64,000 bases of DNA from Blasia pusilla. Taxonomy: Eukaryota > Marchantiophyta > Marchantiopsida > Blasiales. Numbering within the stretch: position 1 is the first letter of the stretch; each line of letters begins with the position of its first letter. The notes under the pieces were generated by a model. It saw nothing but the letters and a program-made list of their open reading frames with translations, was not told where the DNA came from and did not search any database. A program made the translations under genes and the position numbers. Where the stretch lies: assembly GCA_050084515.1 (NCBI GenBank), contig CM114272.1:18042001-18106000 (forward strand), written 5' to 3'. This document shows, piece by piece, positions 55,480 through 64,000 of this stretch.

Positions 55480-57240
55480 ACTCAACTTTTTCCCTACATC
55501 CAACTCAACAATGTCCTCTCCTATTGCTCCTCGATGTGTAGAACCATAAACCATGCTCATTGTTGTGGGTGCCATCTCATGTCATGCCTGCAAAAGATCC
55601 CAAGAAGTCTAAGGGTGTCTCTCCCAATCACCCCTAATGTGTCAATCTTCTCGCATCTCGCCCCCAACCACTACCTCAACCATATCGATAGGCACGGGGC
55701 TAACAAGTGCAATAGAAGTAACATGTCACAACCTTATTCAACGTTGCTTAGCTACTCCTAAGCTGATAATCCATATCAAGCAATTTAGGTCCATCACCTA
55801 ACCATAGTACATGATGATGGTATGCCTTCGATACTAACGCTACTACCGTCACTCATATGGGAAATCCATCATCCACTCTCTTTTATCAGCATTGGACTCC
55901 ATCAAATGTTGTGTCTAATCATCCAAAACCAAGCCAAGACATGTGTAACCAACTCCAACATCTCATCTCTTGGTTCCCCGTAGTGTGCAATATCATACAC
56001 CATGCTAATTACAATAGTTGTCATCTCTTAGTGCACTTGCATTACATTCCAAGAAGTCCATATATAGCCCTCTTGATAAACTCAAATCTCTCAATCTCCC
56101 GTGATCTCACTCCAACCATTTTTGATACTTTCTTGGTAGACACGAGGCTAACAAGTATAATAGTGGTTGCATGTTGCAATCGCATCAATCATTGCTTAGC
56201 AACTCTTAGGTTGAGAATACATATCAACAATTTCACCTCCATCACCTGATTCAAAATATGATGTTGTGATGCCTTTGATAGTTATGATACTGTCATCACT
56301 CCTATGGGAAACCCCATTGCGTGCTCTCTCTTATTGGTGTTGGGGGCCACCAAATATTATGCCTAATTATCCCATACCAATCTAGGATGGACCCCAGTCC
56401 TTATATACATAGGAGGTGAGAAAACTCACAAATATGGGGAAGAATGCCAATTGCAATGCAACTCTATCAACCATCATTAATAGAGATCAATCATCGTGAT
56501 TCACTGCCTATGATTGACATCTAGGATCCAAGATGGAATCTTCCAAAAAATCAGAGGGATGCTCCACTTTCATATATGCCCTCCTCAAAACCTCGTGAGG
56601 CATTAGGTTTGTCCACCTGGCTCCATCCAAGGTGCAAATTTTGTGCTCATGAATCTATGCTCACTACATCCAAAAACAATGTTGGGATGATCTAAGCATG
56701 AACTTTACATAAAATGGTTACCACACGTGAATGGGAATCACCCAAAATCGGTATATTCTTTGTTAATATAAGGTAGAGAACGAGAGTGAAGCTCATGCAA
56801 AGGCTGCAATATCCTTACCATCTCCCAAAAAAACCTAGATGGAGAGTCATGTAAACTACCTTCTTGTCCTACACTTGATTGGCCTTGACATGACCAACTT
56901 AACGGTTTCCATCCGATCTAATACTTGCACACCCAACAAGGAAATATCCTTTGGTAAGGAACTCTCGTAACCTTGCAAGGCCCATGCGAGTAATAAGTCA
57001 TGAAAACATAATCACAATCATAATTGCACCACATGTCTGAGTAAGATGTGCCTAGAAACCTCATCATGCTCCACATAAAAATATTTTTGTACACACACTG
57101 CTACTTGTAACATAGCCATAGCAATATTGATCCCTCCAAAGCAAACCAACATCCTCACACCCTCTTACGGAATGCACCACACAATCTATGTGGTGTCGAA
57201 GGGTGACAATATAGCTCTCCTTGCTACCTTGAGCTCTTCT
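55480..57240 (-). pseudogene. C5-cytosine methyltransferase, longer remnant
   Basis: On the minus strand, motif I appears as RMLVCFGGINIA (about 57150-57120), with KYFYVEHDEVSRHILLRHV following. ESSLPKDISLLGVQVLDRM comes next, then a CQGQS-type catalytic loop at about 56890-56873, where the usual PCQ is SCQ in a shifted frame. FFWEMVRIL and a NRIG-like region follow, then C-terminal motifs. The C-terminal part is present twice in tandem. Stops and shifts abound. This copy shows that the family once carried a complete methyltransferase domain, which the forward copy has lost in the middle. Confidence 0.8.
55500..56395 (-). repeat. Tandem duplication of DNMT C-terminal region
   Basis: Two diverged units of about 446 bp (about 55500-55945 and 55946-56395) both align with 46690-47070 of the forward copy. 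Landmarks CATATGGGAAATCCATCATC and CCTATGGGAAACCCCATTGC mark the same position in each. Confidence 0.7.
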
Positions 57241-57495
57241 AACGTGTCTAAGTCTGGTGCAAAGTCCTCACTCCATTCTGTCTAGACATTCTCACCTGTT
57301 AATTGTCACATTGCCTCATTTGAGCCCCATAAGTAAACCTCGTTTCTATGGAATGCTGCAACTATCATGATATTTCTCTCCATGGGCATGTTGGTCGCGA
57401 ATACATCCCATGTATGGACATGGCTGTCACTAAAACCTCCATGCCAAGTGATGGTGTTATTGAATGCTACAAGAGTCATTACCTCCCTAAGTCAT
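57241..57495 (-). pseudogene. Pre-DNMT conserved segment, reverse copy
   Basis: Minus-strand blocks CCCATGGAGAGAAATATCATG and TATGGGGCTCAAATGAGGC align with 46235-46315 of the forward copy (CTATGGAGAGAAGTGTCATG, TTTGGGGCTCGATTGAGG). No recognised domain. Confidence 0.6.
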
Positions 57496-57499
57496 CACT

Positions 57500-57897
57500 C
57501 AATCAACCTGCCCTACGTGCAACGTAGATGTAGGCTTGGCCAACTTGCACCCAATCTAGCAACCTATTTTCGCTTCTTGCCACCCATTTTATAGCCCGCA
57601 TTGAGTCCGAGCCTTGCTCGCAAAGGACCACATCAAGGTTGCATGTGGCTTGCAAGGCCCTTTGTAGGCATGTGTGGGCCTTGCATAGATCTATCGTGGA
57701 CTTGATTTGGGCCACATGCGGGCTCAATGCGGGCCAAGCCATGGATCGTACCCCGCACACCCCTTCAAGCCTTGCCCGCCTCCCTTAATCCGAGCTCACA
57801 CCCCGTTCTTAGATCCAAAGCCTATGTGGGTGACCTGGGTACCAAAAAAATCCTGAAAAGGGACCCATGGGGCATGTCTATTTCCGTGCAACCTTGG
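57500..57897 (+). mobile_element. Small TIR element, copy C
   Basis: The right end is GTGCAACCTTGG (57897). The left terminus is not intact. Internal GCTTGGCCAACTTGCACCC, CCCGCCTCCCTTAATC and GGGCATGTCTATTT blocks are shared with copies A and B. GC-rich, no coding capacity. Confidence 0.6.
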
Positions 57898-58765
57898 AAA
57901 ATCAATGGTCTAGGGAAAACCACATTGGGTATAAAAGTGCTCCACCATCCAAGACATCATATATAGGACTTTACATTAGTCACTAGAGCCTTGGCTCAAA
58001 CCATGGATTCATCAGTCAGATGTCCTTGTTTAAGCCTTACAATGAATCCTATTGGGTGATAAACTACGCCCTACTAGCCCCACGTCATAATGTTTGTATC
58101 TTGAATAGATGCAAATGAACATCAGATTGAGTCAGGGCCAAACTTATGAATGTCGCCTTCCCTCAACATCAAGGTATTTTCTCCTAATTCCAACAAGATA
58201 CATTATGGAAAATACACTCTACCTCCTACACTAACCAAATGAAAGATCTTTCCACAATCATCCAACAAAACATGACATATAGAAATAATGGCATACTCTT
58301 TCGCAAGTCCAGTAAGCATCTCCATCATCTTAGCTGTTACAACTTGCCATGATCAATTTAAAACGAACGGTCCAAGCATAGGCTCAAAGGTCAGATCCAC
58401 CACCTCCTTTGTAAGTTGTAACCACCTCTAAAATTTAGGCAAAAATACCACATGGATGCTCACAAAGCATGATAGTCCTCTGGAACACCTTAATGGGCGC
58501 CTCGAGATGCGTGTGCCTCCCAATGTTAATAAATCAAAAGTAGAAAAGCATGAAGCACCATACATGATAATGGCTTCCAAACCAAGGTTGGAAGCTGGTC
58601 CAATTCATCTTCTTGATGTCGATTTAGCCGGCGATTGGGACAAGTACCCAGGGTATTAGTTATGAGCCCTTTCCTGTTATTCCATTACTCTTCTACATTC
58701 AAGATATCTTGGTAATTGAGAGATATGGAAGAAAATAAGTCTCCCAATTGGATTGTTTTACACAG
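57898..58765 (+). other. Inserted segment with an unidentified exon-like frame
   Basis: The segment has no counterpart in the forward Ty3 copy. A 67-codon frame (58456-58659) ending LLDVDLAGDWDKYPGY looks protein-coding and has a possible donor (CCAGG/gtatt) near 58650. I do not recognise it, and it does not match the PreP residues expected before the next exon. Confidence 0.4.
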
Positions 58766-58928
58766 GTAAACTACGTGGGTAAAGCTGCAAACTTGTATGA
58801 GACTGGTTACAAACTTGACGGTAGTGCTTATGTTATATCCAAGTATATTGGAAATACATGGTTGTGGGATCGTGTACGAGTTAGTGGTGGTGCATATGGT
58901 GGATTTTGCGACTTTGACACACACTCAG
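58766..58928 (+). pseudogene. PREP: PreP presequence protease exon fragment
   Basis: An acceptor (TTTTACACAG) precedes VNYVGKAANLYETG, then DGSAYVISKYI and WDRVRVSGGAYGGFCDFD. The frame ends THSG at a donor-like TCAG/gtcagc. This is a highly conserved internal exon of plant PreP, an M16C zinc metallopeptidase that degrades targeting peptides in mitochondria and plastids. Full proteins have about 1,000 residues; only about 54 are here. Flanking exons are absent. Retained splice sites show it was copied as genomic DNA, not from mRNA. The fragment lies between two small TIR elements within a Ty3 copy. Confidence 0.85.
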
Positions 58929-59342
58929 GTCAGCTCTCTTTCTATGTGAGACTTGTTCAGAAACAAGGAATAAGTTCAGGAAAAATAGATTTTGGCCTCT
59001 ATCGCGAAACAGTATGGCCTACTTAAGAGTGATAAGGATCCATCAATGAGATCCTTATTGCCTTGCACATCGTAACTGATTGAGGAAGCCTAATCTATTT
59101 CCTCGCTTTCCCTTTCTATGGCTCCAACCCCTATTTGTTGCTCTATATGTGACAATGAAAATTTCCTACATCCATACAACCCTACACATCCAACCAAGAC
59201 CTTCCATATCCCTAGTTGATTCATATGATTGATGTCAATGCCATTGATCTAACATTCGATATCCTCAAGACCGTCGTTATCGTGTATTGATATAACTGTT
59301 GTATCTGAGTAACTCTCCCAATCTTACGCCTAGAGTCTTCCT
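58929..59342. other. Downstream part of inserted segment
   Basis: After the PreP donor site the frame continues to 59026 without PreP similarity, consistent with intron sequence. No other signal is seen. Confidence 0.45.
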
Positions 59343-59652
59343 CAAGGTTGCATATGGACAAAGTTTGTGTCAACGGACGTGTCCAGATGCGTGGACCTAT
59401 ATCTATCCAATAGAAGGACTTGTTCATATAGGTCTCATCTCCTTCTTCTTTCTTATCCTCCCCACTTGCCTTTGTGATCCACACTTTCTCGTTTCTTCCT
59501 TCTCCCATCTCCACTCCTTCCGCCCTTATTTCCCTGTTCACCCTTGCACTGCTTTCCATCATGAACTATAAGTGTAGGCCCCACCTTCTGCAATGCATAT
59601 TCGTGGACATGTCCAAAATTGTCCGTCCATGTTCGTTTTTGTGCAACCCCGG
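59343..59652 (+). mobile_element. Small TIR element, copy D
   Basis: It begins CAAGGTTGCATATGGACA and ends TTTTTGTGCAACCCCGG. The termini are inverted repeats with two changes. It has GGACATGTCC-type inner motifs in common with copy A. 310 bp, no coding capacity. Confidence 0.6.
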
Positions 59653-60623
59653 TCCTATTTGATGCCTCTAGGTGGAGGACCTTTATCTTCTTCACGAGCA
59701 TATCCATCTCCTTAACATTGTAGTTATGAAGAAGTGATAAGATCTCCACACTTATCTCCAACTCCCCATCCTCCTATGGGACTACCTACTCTACAATCTC
59801 AGGTCCTATCTAAACCTCCAACAAGGTCTACCACTATCTCTTGCAACTAATCTGCATGTTGCTCAAGGTGTTGGCTAAAACATCTAGCCCATGTATGACC
59901 ATATCATTTCTCATGATCATATTGAAATAATCTTAATGGGGCCCCATCTAGATACACAAGTTGGGGCACACGTCCACTACTCCGAGGGATGCAACTCTGT
60001 TGACAATAAGCTCTACCATATGCCCAACAAATGACTCATAGTTATTGGTGATCTGCATATAATGACATAGGTCTCTATGGCAAAGGCTCACAATAATCCC
60101 TTGGGCTTATGGCATTATACTTCTCTCTTGGGATACCTACTAGTGTCTTGATGGTGTAGGCATTTGTGTAAACTCTCTAGAACAACTTAGAGTCGTCAAA
60201 CTCCATTCGGCCATGTTATGCTTAATAAACTTAGCCAACTCAATAAACATCCCTCAATGTAGGTGAGGTGAAATTCAGAAGTATCACATCCCTCACCGGT
60301 CTCTATTGGTCCTACTTCAACATACCATGGCATGCCAAGATGGCTTGAGTGTCATGCGCCTGCTCCTCTTCAATGTTAATCTTAGGTATTGTGGAAGCAT
60401 ACGTTCAATAGGTCACGCTCTCTTTACTAATCTATACCCAAACACACTCACGTTAAGGCATTTTTTGGGTCAATCACCAACCTAACCCCTCACTTCCCAA
60501 CACAAGCAAGTCCTTCAAGACTTGGGACATACATCCTAGATAGTCCACGAATCTAAAATGGTGTTAGCATGCCAAGTGGTCCCAATTTCCTTATGGACCT
60601 AAGAAAAGTCTCTAGCTATCGCA
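59653..60623 (-). pseudogene. gag C-terminal part of reverse copy
   Basis: Minus-strand sequence near 59830-59660 aligns with 45625-45745 of the forward gag (GATTGTAGAGTAGGTAGT versus GATTGTGCACCAGGTAGT, followed by a shared GAGGA.GGGGAGTTGGAG pattern). Upstream parts match the LRDVFRTA and zinc-knuckle region loosely. No intact frame remains. Confidence 0.6.
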
Positions 60624-61110
60624 ACCCTCATAACCAAACGTGCATCGATGCGAAACATCAAGACTCTAGTAGGCTTCCACTAGGATGCGCGTGAGAGAAG
60701 TCTCTTCAAGGAGACATGAGCAAAATTGAGTGTTTCATGTGTTAACAGTCACGACTCACCAAACCTAGAGCAAACACGAACCAAGACTTGGGAGGAGTCG
60801 ATCTAAGAAGAGTGGATTGCCAAAGAGGATGAGAATGGGATTGGGAACTTCACTAGCTCTTGGGGTTTTATTGTGTTTTAGGTCATAATAGCCAAACCCA
60901 AGATGCGTTTGGGACAAGTAAGGTGGCGCTGGAAAGCTTATGGAAAGTCAATTCTAACGCACGAAAGATCTTGAAAGAGGCATAAGCAAAGACCAAAAAA
61001 CTGCCATAGTTCCCCAAGGTGGGATTCGGGTCCCAAAATCCCTTGGAGACCCTTTCCATTATATATAGTTCTAGAGATCAAAAACCCCTCCATACTTTTG
61101 GGAAAGTCCT
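60624..61110 (+). mobile_element. Chromovirus LTR, sense
   Basis: ATCGCAACCCTCATAACCAAACG begins a stretch that matches the LTR at 28683 over more than 350 bp (AACCAAGACTTGGGAGGAGT, GGTGGCGCTGGAAAGCTTAT, ACGCACGAAAGATCTTG). It splits the gag of the reverse Ty3 copy. Confidence 0.7.
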
Positions 61111-61154
61111 CTTAGGATGCTCCTTGTGGCCCTCAACCAAACTATCATTCTAAA

Positions 61155-61565
61155 ATTTTAGGGATGGTTTCTCAATCTCTACTCATTCATTTGTCTAGAT
61201 CTTTAGTACATTACAATTTTCTTCTCCTAAGGTTTCCAACGCCACCATATTTATCCCAGACGCATCTTGGATATAGTCGTTATGACCTCAAATGTGGAGA
61301 ACCCCCAAATGCTTAGTCAAGTTCCATGTCCCTTGGCGCCCAACTCTTGTGGGATTTGAGTTTCTCTAAAATTCTGTTTGGCATTTTTTCTTGTTTTACT
61401 AGGTCACAACCATCATCCCTTGAGATGCCTAAGAAGGCTCGCATCTTGCAAACAAGTCATGTCTCATTCTAGAGTCTCTGATGCGCTTACATCCTAGAGT
61501 GAGCCTATTAGAGTTTTGATGTTCCACATCGTCGCATGTTTGGCTATGAGGATCATGATATTGAG
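61155..61565 (-). mobile_element. Chromovirus LTR, antisense
   Basis: Read on the minus strand it starts near 61560 with ATGAGGATCATG... and carries GGTCATAACGACTATATCCAAGATGCGTCTGGGATAAATATGGTGGCGTTGGAAA-type homology (blocks of fewer than 20 bases conserved) to the other LTRs. It faces the LTR at 60624 with 45 bp between them, an inverted pair. Confidence 0.62.
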
Positions 61566-62220
61566 CCTCCAAAACACCTAAGTGATACTAATCAATGAAT
61601 GCAAGTAAGTAAATGCCTCTAGAAAAATATCTTCATGTGCGCCTATGGAAATCTCCGTAACATGTTATTCCATACCCTATGAGAGTTCCTACGCAACTCC
61701 ATGCCGGGGCGGGGTTCAACCTAGGAAAAAAAAACTAGATGGAGTTGCTCAAGTCTGACTCACGCCTCCATGACTATCACTAATGGTAGAGGAATTAGAT
61801 GCTCCTCCTCATAATGAAATGGATCTAGTCTATGACACGTAATGTGAGTCATAGTAGGGTTTCTAGGGCTCAATCTCTATTGGGTATCTAGGGGAAAGCT
61901 CATGGTAATCATCCATGGGAACAACTCTAGATATTGGAACATACTGTTCCATGATGTGAGAGGGTTGAACTCTCTAGATTTGTCTACCCTCTATGAGTAA
62001 AAAAAACTCCTAAACACCGCAATGAAGTCATGTAACTCAATGGTTGCTACGGTCCTAAAACCTATGTTGTCATGTACCCATGTCATTCATCTTATACACC
62101 CAAGTGGTAGGACACTCCATGTTTGGTTTGGAAAACCCCGCAAATTAGGGAGGGAAAAAAGAGGTCACGGACGCAGTGGTCTGAAGAACAACACTCGAGA
62201 TCAATTACCAAGTAAGCCAT
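61566..62220 (-). pseudogene. gag N-terminal part of reverse copy
   Basis: Minus-strand bases about 61985-61760 align with 44845-45060 of the forward gag (AGAGAGTTCAACCC, CATGGATGATTACCATGAG, GATTGAGCCC, TACGTGTCATAGAC). Stops are frequent. The alignment weakens beyond 62000. Confidence 0.65.
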
Positions 62221-63010
62221 AGCAAGTAGTAGTTCCCTCCTTTCATGGATGTTTGTCCATGTTTTATGTCAAGGTGAAGTTGAAAATGTCCAAGTTAGAG
62301 TGAAAATAGTTCCTAAATAATACCCTTGTAAATCCCCCCCATTTGGCCTTTTACTCCACTATCGCTCAAAAATCTAGTGTCAACTCTTCACAAATAAAAG
62401 TTTCATTAATTCCACTCCACTTTAAATAAAGATTTTTTACTTTCTTCTCTCAAAAAAACAAATAGTTTTCACTTTTCTACCCCCAGGTAAGGAGTTAGCA
62501 CCAATTTTCTTTTGAATTTTCCCCTTCTCACAAAAGACGTAGCACTCTTGCAAAAATGATCACGGTTTGTTGATTGCATGTCAAAATGGAAAGCCATTTC
62601 ATTAAAAAGATGCATAGCTCCGTAATCCATAGCATTAGGCAATCATGCCTTTATTGGCACTCCAATTGACAATTGGCATCAGCCTTTCTACAATTAATAT
62701 GCAATCGCAACTCCTATGAATAATTTGGCAATGCTTTTGCATTCATTTTTCCACCAAAACCTCTGAGCTTGTAAAATAGAAAAAAATTTTGCAATATACT
62801 CTCAAGAGCCCTAGCATGGTCGACAAGGTCCCCATACTCAAATCCTACCCAAAATTCAGTAGTAATTCCTCGCACCTTTCTCTTGTACAAAAAATTAGCA
62901 CAAAAAGAGGAGAAAAAAATGGCTCTCACTTCCATGAGCATTCCTATGAGACGCTAAATGGAGAGTATGGTCCCCAACCTGCAAAAACAATGAAACCAAG
63001 AAGTTCCCAC
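62221..63010 (-). other. Leader of reverse copy
   Basis: Minus-strand matches to the forward leader occur at about 62960-62780 (GCAGGTTGGGGACCATACTC, GGATTTGAGTATGGGGAC). The telomere-type motif pair is not recognisable here. No coding signal. Confidence 0.55.
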
Positions 63011-63542
63011 TCCACAACTCTTCATTGTCGAGATCTTGCCCTCATTTCTCTTTATATTCTATGGAACAAGAAAATTATCACACACATTCGATGTCTCTCT
63101 CATGTCAAACCAATCCCACTCTCCTACTAAGAGGTTTAGGTTATTGACAAGGCAAGGAAGACCATAGCTCTGCTGCCTCATGGACAGAGGTTTAACAAAG
63201 AGAGAATGAGTTCTCAAACTTACTCTCCTTGGCCTATAACCCTTCCCTCTCCCCGGACTCTCTCCGTAATGACTTATGCACACAAGTCACCTCCTTGGCT
63301 CTTGACCAATAGTAGGGTGTGAAGGGCCACTTACATAAATACAAAGTTAAATATGTTTACAATAAGAACTAGCCCAAAATAGTAAGTTACTCAACATTTC
63401 TCTAAATGAGTCCAAAATAGGGGGGAACTTCTTAAGCTATCGTGGTGCTTAGCAGATCATCACTAACCTCTTGCAATTGAGGCTCTCTTCAGACCTCCTG
63501 AAAGGTAGCCTACGGATACTTGTTAATCTAATGTAAAGGACA
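63011..63542 (-). repeat. 5' terminal repeat (module A) of reverse copy
   Basis: Minus-strand reading starts TGTCCTTTACATTAGATT at 63542 and includes the family landmarks AAGTGGCCCTTCACACC, CAAGAGCCAAGGAGGTGACT and GGCAGCAGAGCTATGG. It leads into the leader by a diverged TATAAAGAGAAATGAG junction, again without module B. Confidence 0.7.
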
Positions 63543-64000
63543 TGATATTGCGCACAAGCATGGGCTCCACAAAAAGCATAGGATATAAGTAGCATTATCA
63601 AGTTTTGGCAATTCCTGTTGACTCTAAAGGGAACACATTCCTTCAGATAGGGTGGAGCAAAGGCAATCTAGAGATGCCTTCCTGAGTCTATTGAACCTTA
63701 TGTGTTTTCTCCTTCTTGGGGTGTTTATGGTATATTTGGAATATGCCCTATACTTTTTTGGGATTGAATTGTGAAAGTAAACTAGTAAACTTCTACTTCG
63801 AGTCCTTACTCATGGAAAGCGTTCGTCACGGTAGGAGGACTTGCGATCAAGCCTTTATTGATTGGGATGCAATTATGGAGTTGGGTACAATAGCAACTAA
63901 CTTCTCATTTCTTGATTTCAATATTACATATTATCTTGATTTTAAGAATTAAAGTTGATTCACTCTTATGTCATTTGCAATCTCATATGTTGCATCCAAA
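63543..64000. other. No gene recognised
   Basis: A 78-codon plus-strand frame at 63716-63952 has no recognised motif and no clear splice context. The remainder is without signal. Confidence 0.4.

Larger units (their letters stand above)
52851..63542 (-). mobile_element. Second DNMT/PHD Ty3 copy, reverse strand
   Basis: Read on the minus strand from 63542, the order is module A, leader, gag (split), the conserved pre-DNMT segment, a DNMT remnant, reverse transcriptase and RNase H pieces, PHD remnant, then B-A-B. This is colinear with the 42.35-kb copy. Integrase is missing. Insertions inside it are chromovirus LTRs, small TIR elements and a 1.4-kb segment with a PreP exon. It is older and more decayed than its neighbour. 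Confidence 0.82.

Noticed and set aside
55447-56249. Two plus-strand frames of 104 and 130 codons
   Set aside because: They are antisense to the duplicated methyltransferase C-terminal region of the reverse Ty3 copy.
1-64000. CRISPR arrays, bacterial operons, tRNA and rRNA genes
   Set aside because: No regularly spaced short repeats, ribosome-binding sites or operon-like gene packing were seen, and no cloverleaf or rRNA core was recognised by eye. A tRNAscan run would be needed to exclude tRNAs fully.

Overview
The window looks like nuclear DNA of a land plant, dominated by transposable elements. The best-supported host gene is a three-exon MED30 (Mediator subunit 30) gene of plant type on the + strand. 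Other plant indicators are an exon fragment of the organellar presequence protease PreP, a Ty3 chromovirus with a tRNA-Met-type primer-binding site, Copia, Helitron and L1-type LINE remnants, and plant telomere-type motifs. The Ty3 family at 32-64 kb, which carries a DNA methyltransferase, makes me suspect a non-flowering lineage (bryophyte, lycophyte, fern or similar), but the sequence does not settle this.

Layout. 0-4 kb: an unidentified gene remnant with possible exons. 4.26-12.39 kb: MED30. Its 7.4-kb intron 1 holds a (CT)n tract at the donor site, a 154-bp tandem duplication, a sense-oriented but broken L1-type LINE (about 5.2-10.5 kb) and a second LINE tail in tandem copies. Degenerate tandem copies of the MED30 3' end follow to about 13.2 kb. 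13.2-18.9 kb: mostly unassigned. 18.9-21.0 kb: Copia remnant, - strand. 22.4-31.7 kb: a decayed Helitron Rep/helicase gene, - strand, split by a decayed chromovirus (24.7-29.1 kb) and by two small elements with terminal inverted repeats. 32.1-35.9 kb: a 5' fragment of the methyltransferase Ty3 family, with inverted terminal repeats, a leader and gag. 35.9-42.3 kb: no recognised gene; GA-rich and GC-rich sequence and a minisatellite.

42.35-52.43 kb: a near-full-length but mutated Ty3 element, + strand, flanked by TCCT on both sides. It encodes gag with two zinc knuckles, a C5-cytosine methyltransferase (DNMT) remnant, reverse transcriptase, RNase H (interrupted by two antisense solo LTRs), integrase and a C-terminal PHD finger. 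52.85-63.54 kb: a second copy of the same family, - strand, in tail-to-tail orientation. It keeps a longer DNMT remnant (motif I through the C-terminal motifs). Chromovirus LTRs, small terminal-inverted-repeat elements and a PreP exon fragment lie inside it.

How the parts work together. In its original state the Ty3 family would have combined the usual replication enzymes with a DNA methyltransferase (a chromatin writer) and a PHD finger (a chromatin reader). That combination is the most noteworthy biology here. Every copy in the window carries stops, frameshifts or deletions, so this is a fossil record of the system rather than an active element. All similarity statements come from reading the sequence and from knowledge of the families; no database search or alignment program was run.
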